Part shown: positions 1 through 7,799 of the stretch, piece after piece | Position numbering within the stretch: position 1 is the stretch's first letter | Layout of the letters: the number at the start of each line of letters is the position of its first letter | Assembly: GCA_964462125.1 (NCBI GenBank) | Contig: CAYWXT010000006.1 | Span: 1-46,886 of the forward strand | Origin: JAWLFY01 sp964462125 | GTDB taxonomy: Bacteria; Planctomycetota; Planctomycetia; Pirellulales; Pirellulaceae | Direction: 5' to 3' | DNA length: 46,886 bases | Position numbers and translations under genes: made by a program | The notes under the pieces: model-generated | Database searches by the model: none | The model's input: only the letters and a program-made list of their open reading frames with translations | Told to the model about the DNA's origin: nothing

Positions 1-1651
1 TCCCCTTGAATCCACTCCACGGCCCGCTGGCGTCGTGCCCCTGCTTCCGCGCCGCGGCAAGGCCCCCGTTGTCACTGGTGACGATGACCAGCGTCTCCTC
101 TGCCACGCCAAGCCGCTCCAGCGCCGCGACCACTTCACCCACCGTCCAATCAAACTCCATCACGAAGTCCCCATGGGCACCAACGGGGCTCTTGCCTTTG
201 AACCGTGGGTCGGGCACGTGTGGGGTGTGAATGGAACACGTGGGAAGGTAAAGGAAAAACGGCTCCTCTGCCGCCGCGGCCGACTCCAGGAAGCCGACGG
301 CCTTCTCCACCAGCGTCGCCCCGATCTGCTCCTCGGGACGGTGATTGGGCCAGTTCCCATCAGGACGGTGCTCCAGCAGTTTGTAGCCGAGCCGGTCGAT
401 CACCGTGAGCTTCGAAGGATACTCGGCCGGCGCTTCCCCGTACGGCTCGCCGTCCTCCAGGTAGACCTTCGGCAGCATGTTGTGCCCATCGGCCACCAGA
501 AAACTGTGATGAAAACCAACTTCATTGGCCCCGCGTCCCGGTGACGTTAAATCGCGCGGGTAGCTGTCGCCGAGGCCGACATGCCACTTGCCGACCACAC
601 CGGTTCGATAGCCGGCTTCGGCGAGGATTGAAGCGACGGTCCCCTCCCTTTCCCCGATCACCAGCGGCTCGCCGTTGAACAGAACGTGGGAGGTCTGGTA
701 GCGGCGGAACGGGTCGGTTCCGGTGAGCAGTCCGTACCGCGCCGGGGAGCAGATCGCCGAAGGGCTGTGGGCGTCGGTGAACCTCATCCCTTCGGCGGCC
801 AGCCGGTCGATGTTGGGCGTCGCGATCGGGGAGGGCCCGTAGCAGCCGAGGTCACCCCAGCCGAGATCGTCGGCCATGATGACCACGACGTTCGGCTGGG
901 GCGCCGCCTCGCGGCGTGCCGCCCGCATCCGCTCGAGGCGCGCCTCCTCCTTCGCAAGCCCCTCGCCGGTGACTGGCAACGGGGTGAAATTCGGATCGGG
1001 ATCGAGCGATTCCTCTTCCGAAATCTCCCGCCACCGCAGATGGCGGAACCACACGTCCTGGCCGTGGTCCTGCAGCCAAAGTTCTCCACCCCGCCCGGCG
1101 AGATCCCCGCCCCGCAATGCGAGCAGATCGAGTTCCGTTTTCCACTTCGGGTCGGCGTAGTCAAACGAGATGACTCGCTCGCCGTTGAGCCAATGCTCGA
1201 TCACGGTTCCCTGACAGACGACGCGTCCCGTATTCCACCGCCCATGGGGCCGCGTAACGTCCTTGCCCGGCGCCATGCAGAAGAACAACGAGGCTGCTGA
1301 CTGCCGCGGGTTGTCACCATAGGGACTGTAGGCATCGTCAAGTACCTGGTACTCCACCTGGCCCGGACGGTAGTAGACTCCCGAGTTGCAGCCCTTCGAA
1401 GCCTTCCACTCAAAACGAAGTTCAAAGTCGTCCGGCACCTCGGCGGCGGCGTAGGTCAGCGACCCACCCTCTTCTTTCCGGTAAAACGCACCATCTTCAA
1501 TCACCCAATTGCCGGAGTGCTCCCAGCCGTCAAACGTCTCGCCGTCAAACAGCGAGGCGAATCCGAGCCGCGCCTCCTCGGGGTCAACGGCCGCAGCAGC
1601 AAGGGGAAGGGAGAGACAGAGGACGCCGATCAGGAAGAAGCGGATCATCAT
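1..1651 (-). CDS. Secreted DUF1080-sulfatase fusion, 3' end cut by window edge
   Basis: Two catalytic-type domains lie in one exported polypeptide. From the ATG at 1651 a signal peptide (MMIRFFLIGVLCLSLPLAAA) is followed at about residues 25-215 by a DUF1080 / 3-keto-disaccharide-hydrolase-like lectin fold (SLFDGETFDGWE, then SGVYYRPGQVEYQVLD). The sulfatase domain begins near residue 253 with PNVVVIMADDLGWGDLGCYG, whose Asp pair binds the metal, and carries the signature CSPARYGLLTG with Cys at residue 301, the residue normally converted to formylglycine. The frame is open to base 1 and ends in the GPWSGFKG region, so roughly the last third of the sulfatase is missing. Such enzymes desulfate algal polysaccharides in planctomycetes; the substrate cannot be read here. 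The same frame continues upstream to a stronger start at 1873 (see the aminotransferase remnant), so 1651 is chosen because the signal peptide starts there. Confidence 0.9.
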   Translation of the reverse strand, partial: MMIRFFLIGVLCLSLPLAAAAVDPEEARLGFASLFDGETFDGWEHSGNWVIEDGAFYRKEEGGSLTYAAAEVPDDFELRFEWKASKGCNSGVYYRPGQVEYQVLDDAYSPYGDNPRQSAASLFFCMAPGKDVTRPHGRWNTGRVVCQGTVIEHWLNGERVISFDYADPKWKTELDLLALRGGDLAGRGGELWLQDHGQDVWFRHLRWREISEEESLDPDPNFTPLPVTGEGLAKEEARLERMRAARREAAPQPNVVVIMADDLGWGDLGCYGPSPIATPNIDRLAAEGMRFTDAHSPSAICSPARYGLLTGTDPFRRYQTSHVLFNGEPLVIGEREGTVASILAEAGYRTGVVGKWHVGLGDSYPRDLTSPGRGANEVGFHHSFLVADGHNMLPKVYLEDGEPYGEAPAEYPSKLTVIDRLGYKLLEHRPDGNWPNHRPEEQIGATLVEKAVGFLESAAAAEEPFFLYLPTCSIHTPHVPDPRFKGKSPVGAHGDFVMEFDWTVGEVVAALERLGVAEETLVIVTSDNGGLAAARKQGHDASGPWSGFKG

Positions 1652-1873
1652 TTCAGCGGGAGTCAAGGGTTGGCGTAATGGGGAAATGCTTCGAGAAATC
1701 GCCCACTCCGCCGCAGGGGCAGCGGAGCTGGACGAGGGGAATGGGCTGTCGCCAATCTCCAACCCGATCACCTCCTTGCCCTCCCGCGACAACTGTCTGG
1801 CGATCGCGAGCACGTCGAAGGCCGTCTCGGTTTGCACCGACTTGGCGAAGCGGCTGAAGCTCGGTTTCATCAT
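1652..1873 (-). pseudogene. 5' remnant of a PLP aminotransferase, in frame with the sulfatase
   Basis: Starting at tandem ATGs (1873 and 1870) behind a strong ribosome site (AGGAGGACATGATG), about 48 codons read like the N-terminus of a class I aminotransferase, including FDVLAIARQLSREGKEVIGL and EIGDSPFPS, the usual helix and G(D/E)P-type strand. The similarity then stops and about 25 codons of unrelated sequence lead without a stop or frame change into the sulfatase start at 1651 (222 bases, exactly 74 codons). A small hairpin (arms CTCCGC / GCGGAG) lies near 1707-1728. I read this as the 5' end of a deleted aminotransferase gene. It could still provide translation initiation for the downstream gene. 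Confidence 0.55.
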
Positions 1874-1895
1874 GTCCTCCTACTGTCACCGATCA

Positions 1896-2438
1896 TCACT
1901 CACGCGGCGGCTCGAATCCGAACGTTTCCAGCCAGTGCTGCAGGTCGTCTGGAGTCATCTCAGCGTCCGGCTTCGGGTCCTCGATCGCGTCACTCCCCTG
2001 CCCTGCCGCGCTTGCGGCCGGCGCCAATCGCAAGCGGCCCTCCAAGAGGTCATCGAGCCAAGGCTGCGAATCGAACGTTGTCGCCCCGCGACGAGCCGCG
2101 GCCGTTTGAACCCGGTGGTCGGACGAGACGACCGTCAACTGTTTCGGTGCCGAATGAACCGCGATCAGTTCTTCGAGCAAATCGTCCGCTTCTGAGTACT
2201 CCACCGCGAAGCGGACATCAATCGACGCATGTGTGAACTGACGGGACCGATCCGCTGGCGGATTCGCAGCATCGAACACCACGCAAGTTCGGCCCCGGGT
2301 CGACTCATCGAGGTGCTCAGCCAGCCGGTCGAGCAGTCGCATCCGTTCCCGCTGCAGCCAGGCTGGATCGGAATGCCGCCCCGGTGGCGCAACCGGCGCG
2401 ACGACGTTGTAGCCGTCGATCAAAAGGAGCAAGGACAT
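1896..2438 (-). CDS. YacP-like NYN-domain protein (predicted RNase)
   Basis: The 180-residue protein opens with LLLLIDGYNVVAPV, the first conserved Asp strand of the PIN-like NYN fold. It continues with RTCVVFDAANPP, then SEADDLLEELIAVHSAP and LTVVSSDHRVQTAAARRGA, which supply the other acidic residues of the metal site. This pattern matches the YacP (DUF901) family, thought to act on RNA during ribosome or tRNA quality control. The C-terminal 45 residues are a charged tail ending in a short helix (DDLQHWLETFGFEPP). The gene ends 23 bases before the aminotransferase remnant and is preceded by the palindromic element at 2537-2643. Substrate is unknown. Confidence 0.8.
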   Translation of the reverse strand: MSLLLLIDGYNVVAPVAPPGRHSDPAWLQRERMRLLDRLAEHLDESTRGRTCVVFDAANPPADRSRQFTHASIDVRFAVEYSEADDLLEELIAVHSAPKQLTVVSSDHRVQTAAARRGATTFDSQPWLDDLLEGRLRLAPAASAAGQGSDAIEDPKPDAEMTPDDLQHWLETFGFEPPRE

Positions 2439-2536
2439 CGTTCAGCCGAAGGAATTGCGGTCGCGGTCAGATTGAAGGCTGGGCCTCTCAATAGTTTGTA
2501 CCCTTCCCAAACCTTGATACGCTTCCCAACCGCTCT

Positions 2537-2643
2537 TAGGATCGTGCGGGAAAAAAGTGTCCGGTACCCTTTGTACAAAGCACCCGGAGGGCGAGTTCCT
2601 CGCAAAAAAGGACCGGACACTTTTTTCCCGCTCATTGCTTATG
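2537..2643. repeat. Palindromic element, copy A (about 105 bp)
   Basis: Perfect 19-bp arms GCGGGAAAAAAGTGTCCGG (2547-2565) and its complement (2614-2632) flank a loop that contains CAAAGCACCCGGAGGGCGAG on the + strand. The left flank is TTAGGATCGTG and the right flank CTCATTGCTT. The same element recurs at 20030-20134 and 22790-22882, and as a half at 44826-44848. It lies between the YacP-like gene and truA, both on the minus strand, and could fold into a strong hairpin in their transcript. Confidence 0.85.
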
Positions 2644-2692
2644 TGCGATGACAGTCCGGCTCGCCGAGTCGGACGTGCAACAGCATGACAGC

Positions 2693-3523
2693 TCACGAGG
2701 AGTAGTCGACCCGTTGCAGAAACAACCCGTGAGCCGGCGCCGTCGGCCCCGCCGCATCCCGATCCTTGGCCTCCAGCACCTGTTCGATCCATCCGGGCTC
2801 CCGGCGTCCACGGCCGATCTCGACCAACGTGCCGACGATGTTCCGGACCATATTGTAGAGGAATCCGTTGGCTTCCACTTCAATCGCCAGCCGCCTCTCG
2901 CCCGTTCCATCGGCTGACAACGACATCGCCGGAAAGGACCCACGGTGTGGGAGTCGATCATTGCAGCGATGCTCCGCCTCCTCCCCATTCTCTAACAGCT
3001 CACAGGCCGATACGTGGCGGACCGTCGACTTGCGATCGGCGCCGGCGGCTTGAAAGCTGGCGAAGTCGTGTCGCCCCACCAACCGGCTGGCAGCGTCGCA
3101 CATCGCGTCGCAATCAAGCGGCCCGGGGAGCTGCCAGGAGTAGCGATAGTCAAACGGGTCGCGGGGGCCGCCGACCCGGATTTGATAGCGATATCGCTTT
3201 CCCACCGCGTCGCGAAGCGCATGAAACCCGTCGGGAGCGTCCGCGACATCGACCACCGAGACGGTGTTGGGAAGCTTCGTGTTCAAAGCCCGAGCCAATT
3301 CGGCGTCGGTTGCCCGCCATCGGGGAACGACGCAGCTGGCGACCTGGGCGATCGCATGAACCCCCGCATCGGTCCGGCCGCTGCCGATCACAGGAACGGT
3401 CGCCCTGGTCACGGCGCTCAAGGCCGACTGCAGCGCCCCCTGGATCGTCGGCCGCCCAGGCTGGACTTGCCAACCGGCAAAATCGGTCCCGTCGTAGGCC
3501 ACGGTCAGCTTGAATGTCCGCAC
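2693..3523 (-). CDS. truA: tRNA pseudouridine(38-40) synthase TruA
   Basis: TruA isomerises uridine to pseudouridine at positions 38-40 of the tRNA anticodon arm. The 276-residue product begins MRTFKLTVAYDGTDFAGWQV and has the catalytic motif GSGRTDAGVHA with the nucleophilic Asp at residue 52. The C-terminal half carries EANGFLYNMVRNIVGTLVEI, typical of the RNA-binding face. Its length is normal (about 250-280). An insert of about 35 residues near 175-210 (LENGEEAEHRCNDRLPHRG onward) is longer than in most homologues. No close operon partner: asd ends on the same strand but starts 166 bases away. Confidence 0.95.
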   Translation of the reverse strand: MRTFKLTVAYDGTDFAGWQVQPGRPTIQGALQSALSAVTRATVPVIGSGRTDAGVHAIAQVASCVVPRWRATDAELARALNTKLPNTVSVVDVADAPDGFHALRDAVGKRYRYQIRVGGPRDPFDYRYSWQLPGPLDCDAMCDAASRLVGRHDFASFQAAGADRKSTVRHVSACELLENGEEAEHRCNDRLPHRGSFPAMSLSADGTGERRLAIEVEANGFLYNMVRNIVGTLVEIGRGRREPGWIEQVLEAKDRDAAGPTAPAHGLFLQRVDYSS

Positions 3524-3688
3524 CAGTGGTGCCCCTTGGTCGCAGAAGTCACAGAGCGTACAGCGAAGAATTCGGCTCGGGGCCGCTCGGCTCGCGCCGT
3601 GGCGTTAGAAATTTGTAACGGCTGGGCGCAAGCCCCCCGGCCTCAACCCTTACCCTTGGCTGTGAAAAACCACCAGGAGGATCGGCTC

Positions 3689-4702
3689 CTAGACCGTTGC
3701 GGCCCGCTTGATCAACAGCTCAGCAATCTGCACTGCGTTGGTCGCGGCGCCTTTGCGAAGGTTGTCACTAACACACCAAAACGCGATCCCGTTTTCGCTG
3801 CTGATGTCTCGCCGCACGCGGCCGATGAAGACGTCGTCCTTGCCAGCAGAGTCGACCGGCATGGGGTATTGCTGGTGGTCCAGATCATCGACCAGCGTAA
3901 CCCCTTCGGCGTCGGCGAACAGTTCGCGAGCCTGGTCCACCGAGAGTGGTCGCTCGGTTTCGACCAACAGCGACTCGCTGTGTCCCACCGCCACCGGAAC
4001 GCGAACACAGGTCGGGCAGACCTGGATCGACTCGTCACCCATGATCTTGCGGGTTTCGTACACCATCTTCATTTCCTCGCTGGTGTACCCTTCGTGTTTA
4101 TGCGAACCGATCTGGGGGATCAGGTTGAATCCAATCGGGTACTGGAACGTACTCGGCGGATGCACCTGTCCCTCCAACGCCCGTTTGGTGCTATCGTTCA
4201 GCTCGTCGGTGCCGGCCAGACCTGCGCCGCTGGTCGCCTGGTAGGTGCTGACAACCACACGGCAAATGCGGGCGGCACGGTGCAGTGGAGCCAGCGCGAC
4301 GACCATCTGGGTCGTGCTGCAGTTCGGGCTGGCGAGGATGCCCCGGTGCCCATCGACCGCCTCCGGATTCACCTCGGGGACAACCAGCGGGACGTTGGGG
4401 TCCATCCGCCAGTATCCACTTTCATCGACCACGACGGCGCCGGCATCGACCGCCCACGGAGCGAACTCGGCCGAGACCTCGTCCGGTGTGCTGGCAATGA
4501 CCAGGTCGACGTCATGAAACGCCTCGGGCTCTAGCAATCCCACCTCCAACAGCTGATCCCCGACGCGGACCTGCGTGCCGGACGTCCGCTTGGACGCCAG
4601 CAGCTTCAATTGCCGGTAGGGGAACCCGCGCTCGGCGAGTTGTTGCAAAACGATTCGACCAACGGCGCCGGTGGCACCAACGACGGCAATGGATTCGTAC
4701 AC
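3689..4702 (-). CDS. asd: Aspartate-semialdehyde dehydrogenase
   Basis: The enzyme reduces aspartyl-4-phosphate with NADPH to aspartate semialdehyde, the branch point to lysine/diaminopimelate, methionine and threonine. The dinucleotide-binding loop VVGATGAVG is at residues 8-15 and the catalytic Cys is C128 in ASPNCSTTQ. STYQATSGAG and the substrate-binding segment HKHEGYTSEEMKM follow. At 337 residues it is the usual bacterial length. The start codon lies 35 bases downstream of the FGE-like gene on the same strand, so co-transcription is possible, though the functions look unrelated. Confidence 0.95.
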   Translation of the reverse strand: MYESIAVVGATGAVGRIVLQQLAERGFPYRQLKLLASKRTSGTQVRVGDQLLEVGLLEPEAFHDVDLVIASTPDEVSAEFAPWAVDAGAVVVDESGYWRMDPNVPLVVPEVNPEAVDGHRGILASPNCSTTQMVVALAPLHRAARICRVVVSTYQATSGAGLAGTDELNDSTKRALEGQVHPPSTFQYPIGFNLIPQIGSHKHEGYTSEEMKMVYETRKIMGDESIQVCPTCVRVPVAVGHSESLLVETERPLSVDQARELFADAEGVTLVDDLDHQQYPMPVDSAGKDDVFIGRVRRDISSENGIAFWCVSDNLRKGAATNAVQIAELLIKRAATV

Positions 4703-4737
4703 GTGGAGATGATTCGGGTAGGAGTGGAGTGGTGTCG

Positions 4738-5934
4738 TCAGTCGTCCAGCTGCTCGACCGCTTCGGGCAAGTTTTCATCAACGAGGCCCAGCCCCCCTCG
4801 TCCTTCTTGAAGTCTGGAATCGACATCCAACACGGTTTCTTCGGCGCTGGGTTCCCAGAACTTAACGATATGGTCATCCGAGAGGGGTTGGTAGGCCCGG
4901 AACAGGCGGAACCCGACCCCTCGAGACGGGTCGCTGGTGAACCACCAAGGGCTCCGGGGAAAGTTCGGGTCCTCCATTTTCCATTCTTCATCGTCCGAAG
5001 CGAGTCGGGCGGCGCTGCGGAGGTCGGGCGGGTCGAGTTCCCAGGTGCCGCCACGGGCAACGCAGGGCCACGGATATTCGGGCCAGCGAACCGCCTCGAT
5101 GGCCCGCAGGTTCGGCTTGTCCGCCAGCCAGGCGTATCCATCTTCGGTGTAAGCGTTGACCGTCCACTCCGCGGCATTGCCATGCATGTCGTACAAACCG
5201 AACGGATTCGGCTTCTTCGTGCCAACCTCGCCGGGGCCGTCGAATGCATTGTCAAAGTACCACGCATACTCGCCAGCCTCGTCGGGATCGTCTCCCCAGC
5301 TGTAGGCGGTCTGGGTGTTTCCGCGAGCGGCGTATTCCCACTCCGCTTCGGTGGGCAAACGGTACTGCACTCCGGTCAGCTTGCTGAGCCACTTGGTGAA
5401 TTGCTGAGCGGCGTATTGGGTCATCGTGACCGCCGGCTGGTCAGGGTCGTCGCCGAATTCATAGGTGAAACTGGGGTCATACAATTCGGTGGGCGCCGTG
5501 ATCGAATCGGCTCGGTTGGCGTCATCGATCGGGCGGATGCCTTGTGCTTCGAACTCTTTGAAGACCGAGTGCATCCGCATGTACTCCTTGTACTCCCGCC
5601 AGGTCACTTCCATCTTGCCGACCCACATCGGATCGACCGCGATTTCGACTTGCGGCCCTTCGTCGTCGCTGCGCCCCTCCTCGTCCTCGGGGCTGCCAAT
5701 CAGGAAGCTGCCGCCGGGGACGGGAACCATGTCGAAGGCGATGTCGGTCCCTGGGATTCTCGCCGTATAGGGGACCATGTAGCCGTCATCGACCTTGACG
5801 AAGGGACCGTCGTCCGGTTGCTCGGCCACGATTCCCACCACCTCTTCGTCGGGTGGCTCGGCGTTGAGGAGGGGCGCGGAAAGGAACACAAACCCCGCGA
5901 TGGAGGTCGCGAGAAAGGAACATGGAAATCGCAT
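4738..5934 (-). CDS. Secreted FGE-sulfatase-fold (SUMF1-like) protein
   Basis: I place the start at the ATG at 5934, giving 398 residues with signal peptide MRFPCSFLATSIAGFVFLSA; an earlier in-frame ATG at 5973 adds 13 residues. After a short linker the formylglycine-generating-enzyme fold begins (FDMVPVPGGSFLIGSPEDEE) and continues through KMEVTWREYKEYM, YRLPTEAEWEYAARG, YDMHGNAAEWTVNAY and RGVGFRLFRAY. The paired cysteines that form the active site of true formylglycine-generating enzymes are not visible between VARGGTW and the end, so this may be a carbohydrate- or partner-binding relative, not a sulfatase activator. The tail is acidic (LPEAVEQLDD). Confidence 0.85.
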   Translation of the reverse strand: MRFPCSFLATSIAGFVFLSAPLLNAEPPDEEVVGIVAEQPDDGPFVKVDDGYMVPYTARIPGTDIAFDMVPVPGGSFLIGSPEDEEGRSDDEGPQVEIAVDPMWVGKMEVTWREYKEYMRMHSVFKEFEAQGIRPIDDANRADSITAPTELYDPSFTYEFGDDPDQPAVTMTQYAAQQFTKWLSKLTGVQYRLPTEAEWEYAARGNTQTAYSWGDDPDEAGEYAWYFDNAFDGPGEVGTKKPNPFGLYDMHGNAAEWTVNAYTEDGYAWLADKPNLRAIEAVRWPEYPWPCVARGGTWELDPPDLRSAARLASDDEEWKMEDPNFPRSPWWFTSDPSRGVGFRLFRAYQPLSDDHIVKFWEPSAEETVLDVDSRLQEGRGGLGLVDENLPEAVEQLDD

Positions 5935-6012
5935 CAGGTGGTGTGCCATGGAACCGAGATGGACGGATATCAATACGGGTGTCGATCAACGCGGGACTTT
6001 GAGGGTCACCGC

Positions 6013-6037
6013 GAGGAACTCTCTGCGAGTTCCGTTA
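6013..6037. repeat. Short palindrome GGAACTC/GAGTTCC
   Basis: Seven-bp arms GGAACTC and GAGTTCC enclose the loop TCTGC, between the htrA-like gene and the FGE-like gene. A degenerate copy of the same motif (GGAACTCGCTGCGAGTCGAG) occurs at 9649-9668, just after the uronate-isomerase-like gene, and a weaker one (GGAACTCGCTCAAAGTTCC) at 32405-32423. The recurrence suggests a dispersed intergenic repeat. Confidence 0.6.
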
Positions 6038-6153
6038 CGAGTCCTCAGTATAGATCGACCGTCCGGTTCGCCAAAGCCACAGCGATGGCTTGAATTGGAA
6101 AACGCCGCTCACCGGGCACCGCCCCAGGGCGTTTCACAGCGGACCACGGCATC

Positions 6154-7584
6154 TCACCGCTGGTCGATTTCCTCGGGACGTGAACCAAGCACCACGGGGA
6201 TTTCGAGAGTCTCTCCGTCGCGGCGGACCCCTACCTTGACGGTGCTACCGCCGAGTTCCCTGCCGATGACCCGGATCAGGTGGCCACTGTCGGTGATGGT
6301 CGTGTTGTCGACGCTGATGATCACGTCCCCGCGGCGCAGTCCAGCAGCGGCCGCGGGAGCGTCCGACGCCGCGAGCGCGGCGACCAACGCACCGCGGGTC
6401 CGTGCGTCCTTCCCATCCAACATCTCGTCGGGGACCTCCACAAGGCTGACCCCGAGCCAGCCCCGCTCCACACTCCCTGTCTCCTTGATCCGCTCATAGA
6501 TCTGTCGGGCAACATTGCTGGGGATCGAAAAACTGACCCCCTGGAATGTATCGCCCACAATCGCGGTGTTGATCCCCACCAACGTGCCACGGGCGTCGAC
6601 CAGTGGCCCGCCGCTGTTGCCGGGATTGACGGCCACATCGCTTTGCATGAAATCCTGGTACTGGGCCTTGGCACCATGACGGTCGCTGGCATCACTGGCC
6701 GCACGCACCATGCGATGCTTCCCGCTGACGATCCCAAAGGTGACGGTTTGGTCCAGACCAAAGGGGCTGCCGATCGCCCACACGGGCGATCCGACCCGGC
6801 AACGATCACTGTTCCCCCAGCTGATCGGGAAAAGACGATCGGCGTTGACCTTGAGCAGGGCCAAATCAGTCAGGGCATCGGAGCCGACCAATATCGCTTC
6901 GACACGTCGCCCGTCACTGAGGGTGACCTGGATCTCGTCTCCCTCGGCGATCACGTGCCGGTTGGTCAGGATATGCCCTACATCGTCGACGACGACACCG
7001 CTTCCCTGGTCCGAGGTGGGAACAAACGACGAGGAGATTCGGCGGGTGCCGGTATCGACCACATCTGGCTGCCGCCGACGAACGTCGATGTGAACCACGC
7101 TCGGTCCGACCGCGGCGGTAACCATCTGGTAGGCCTCGCTGAGGGCGTCGAGCGAGACATTTTGCAGGCCCTGAGTCCCCGCGTCATGCTCGGCTCGCAA
7201 CTCACCTCGCATCCAAGCGTAGCGAAACTCTTCAACAACTCGTGGGACGGCAAACCGGGCAGCGGTCAACATTACCGCCATGGTCAACAGCAGCATCAAG
7301 CTCTGCACCAACGGATCGGGACGCTGCCGCTGATTCGAAGTGTCGGATGTGTTCGGAGTGTCAGGCGTACTCGGTGAACTGGGCGCATTCGGAGACTTGG
7401 GCGAGCAATGGCCGTCCACCGGCGGCGGCTCCGGACCACTTCGGTCGAGCAATTCGAAACGCCGGAACACCAACTGGGTCGCCGGCCGACCGGCAGCCTC
7501 GCCGGAATGCCGCTGACCTTCCGGCCGATCATCGCCGTGGGACTCCTCGGGCGGGTCTTCGTGCTGGCTTGAGTCAAAAATCAT
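6154..7584 (-). CDS. Membrane-anchored HtrA/DegP-type serine protease with PDZ domain
   Basis: From the ATG at 7584 the protein has 476 residues; longer in-frame starts to 7716 add only low-quality sequence. An N-terminal cytoplasmic stretch of about 90 residues rich in Pro, Ser, Thr and Asp precedes one membrane segment (residues 92-111, VQSLMLLLTMAVMLTAARFA). The trypsin-like domain has His in LTNRHVIAEGD (H210), Asp in LTDLALLKV (D240) and Ser in VNPGNSGGPL (S324). A single PDZ domain follows (AAGLRRGDVIISVDNTTITD). It should degrade or refold damaged envelope proteins on the outer face of the cytoplasmic membrane. It is divergent from the uronate-isomerase-like gene with about 215 bases between starts, the likely site of both promoters. 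Confidence 0.92.
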   Translation of the reverse strand: MIFDSSQHEDPPEESHGDDRPEGQRHSGEAAGRPATQLVFRRFELLDRSGPEPPPVDGHCSPKSPNAPSSPSTPDTPNTSDTSNQRQRPDPLVQSLMLLLTMAVMLTAARFAVPRVVEEFRYAWMRGELRAEHDAGTQGLQNVSLDALSEAYQMVTAAVGPSVVHIDVRRRQPDVVDTGTRRISSSFVPTSDQGSGVVVDDVGHILTNRHVIAEGDEIQVTLSDGRRVEAILVGSDALTDLALLKVNADRLFPISWGNSDRCRVGSPVWAIGSPFGLDQTVTFGIVSGKHRMVRAASDASDRHGAKAQYQDFMQSDVAVNPGNSGGPLVDARGTLVGINTAIVGDTFQGVSFSIPSNVARQIYERIKETGSVERGWLGVSLVEVPDEMLDGKDARTRGALVAALAASDAPAAAAGLRRGDVIISVDNTTITDSGHLIRVIGRELGGSTVKVGVRRDGETLEIPVVLGSRPEEIDQR

Positions 7585-7799
7585 GATCGATGGCTGCCCT
7601 TGGACGATGTGTGCTCCCAGTCCATTGTAGCGCGATTGCTGCGGCCAGAGATACCTTTTTTCCGCCGGCCCGCCGAAATGGGGGGCACCACAGCCTTCCG
7701 AAACTGGCTTGCCCATAAAAACCGTTTCATCACCAGAACTTTCGGGCTCCCTCCCCAGGGACGAACGAGGGGCCGAGCGGGTATGTTGAAGGGCTACCG

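Noticed and set aside
3014..6093. Long plus-strand frames opposite truA, asd and the FGE-like gene
   Set aside because: No domains, low-complexity translations and complete overlap with recognised genes on the other strand.
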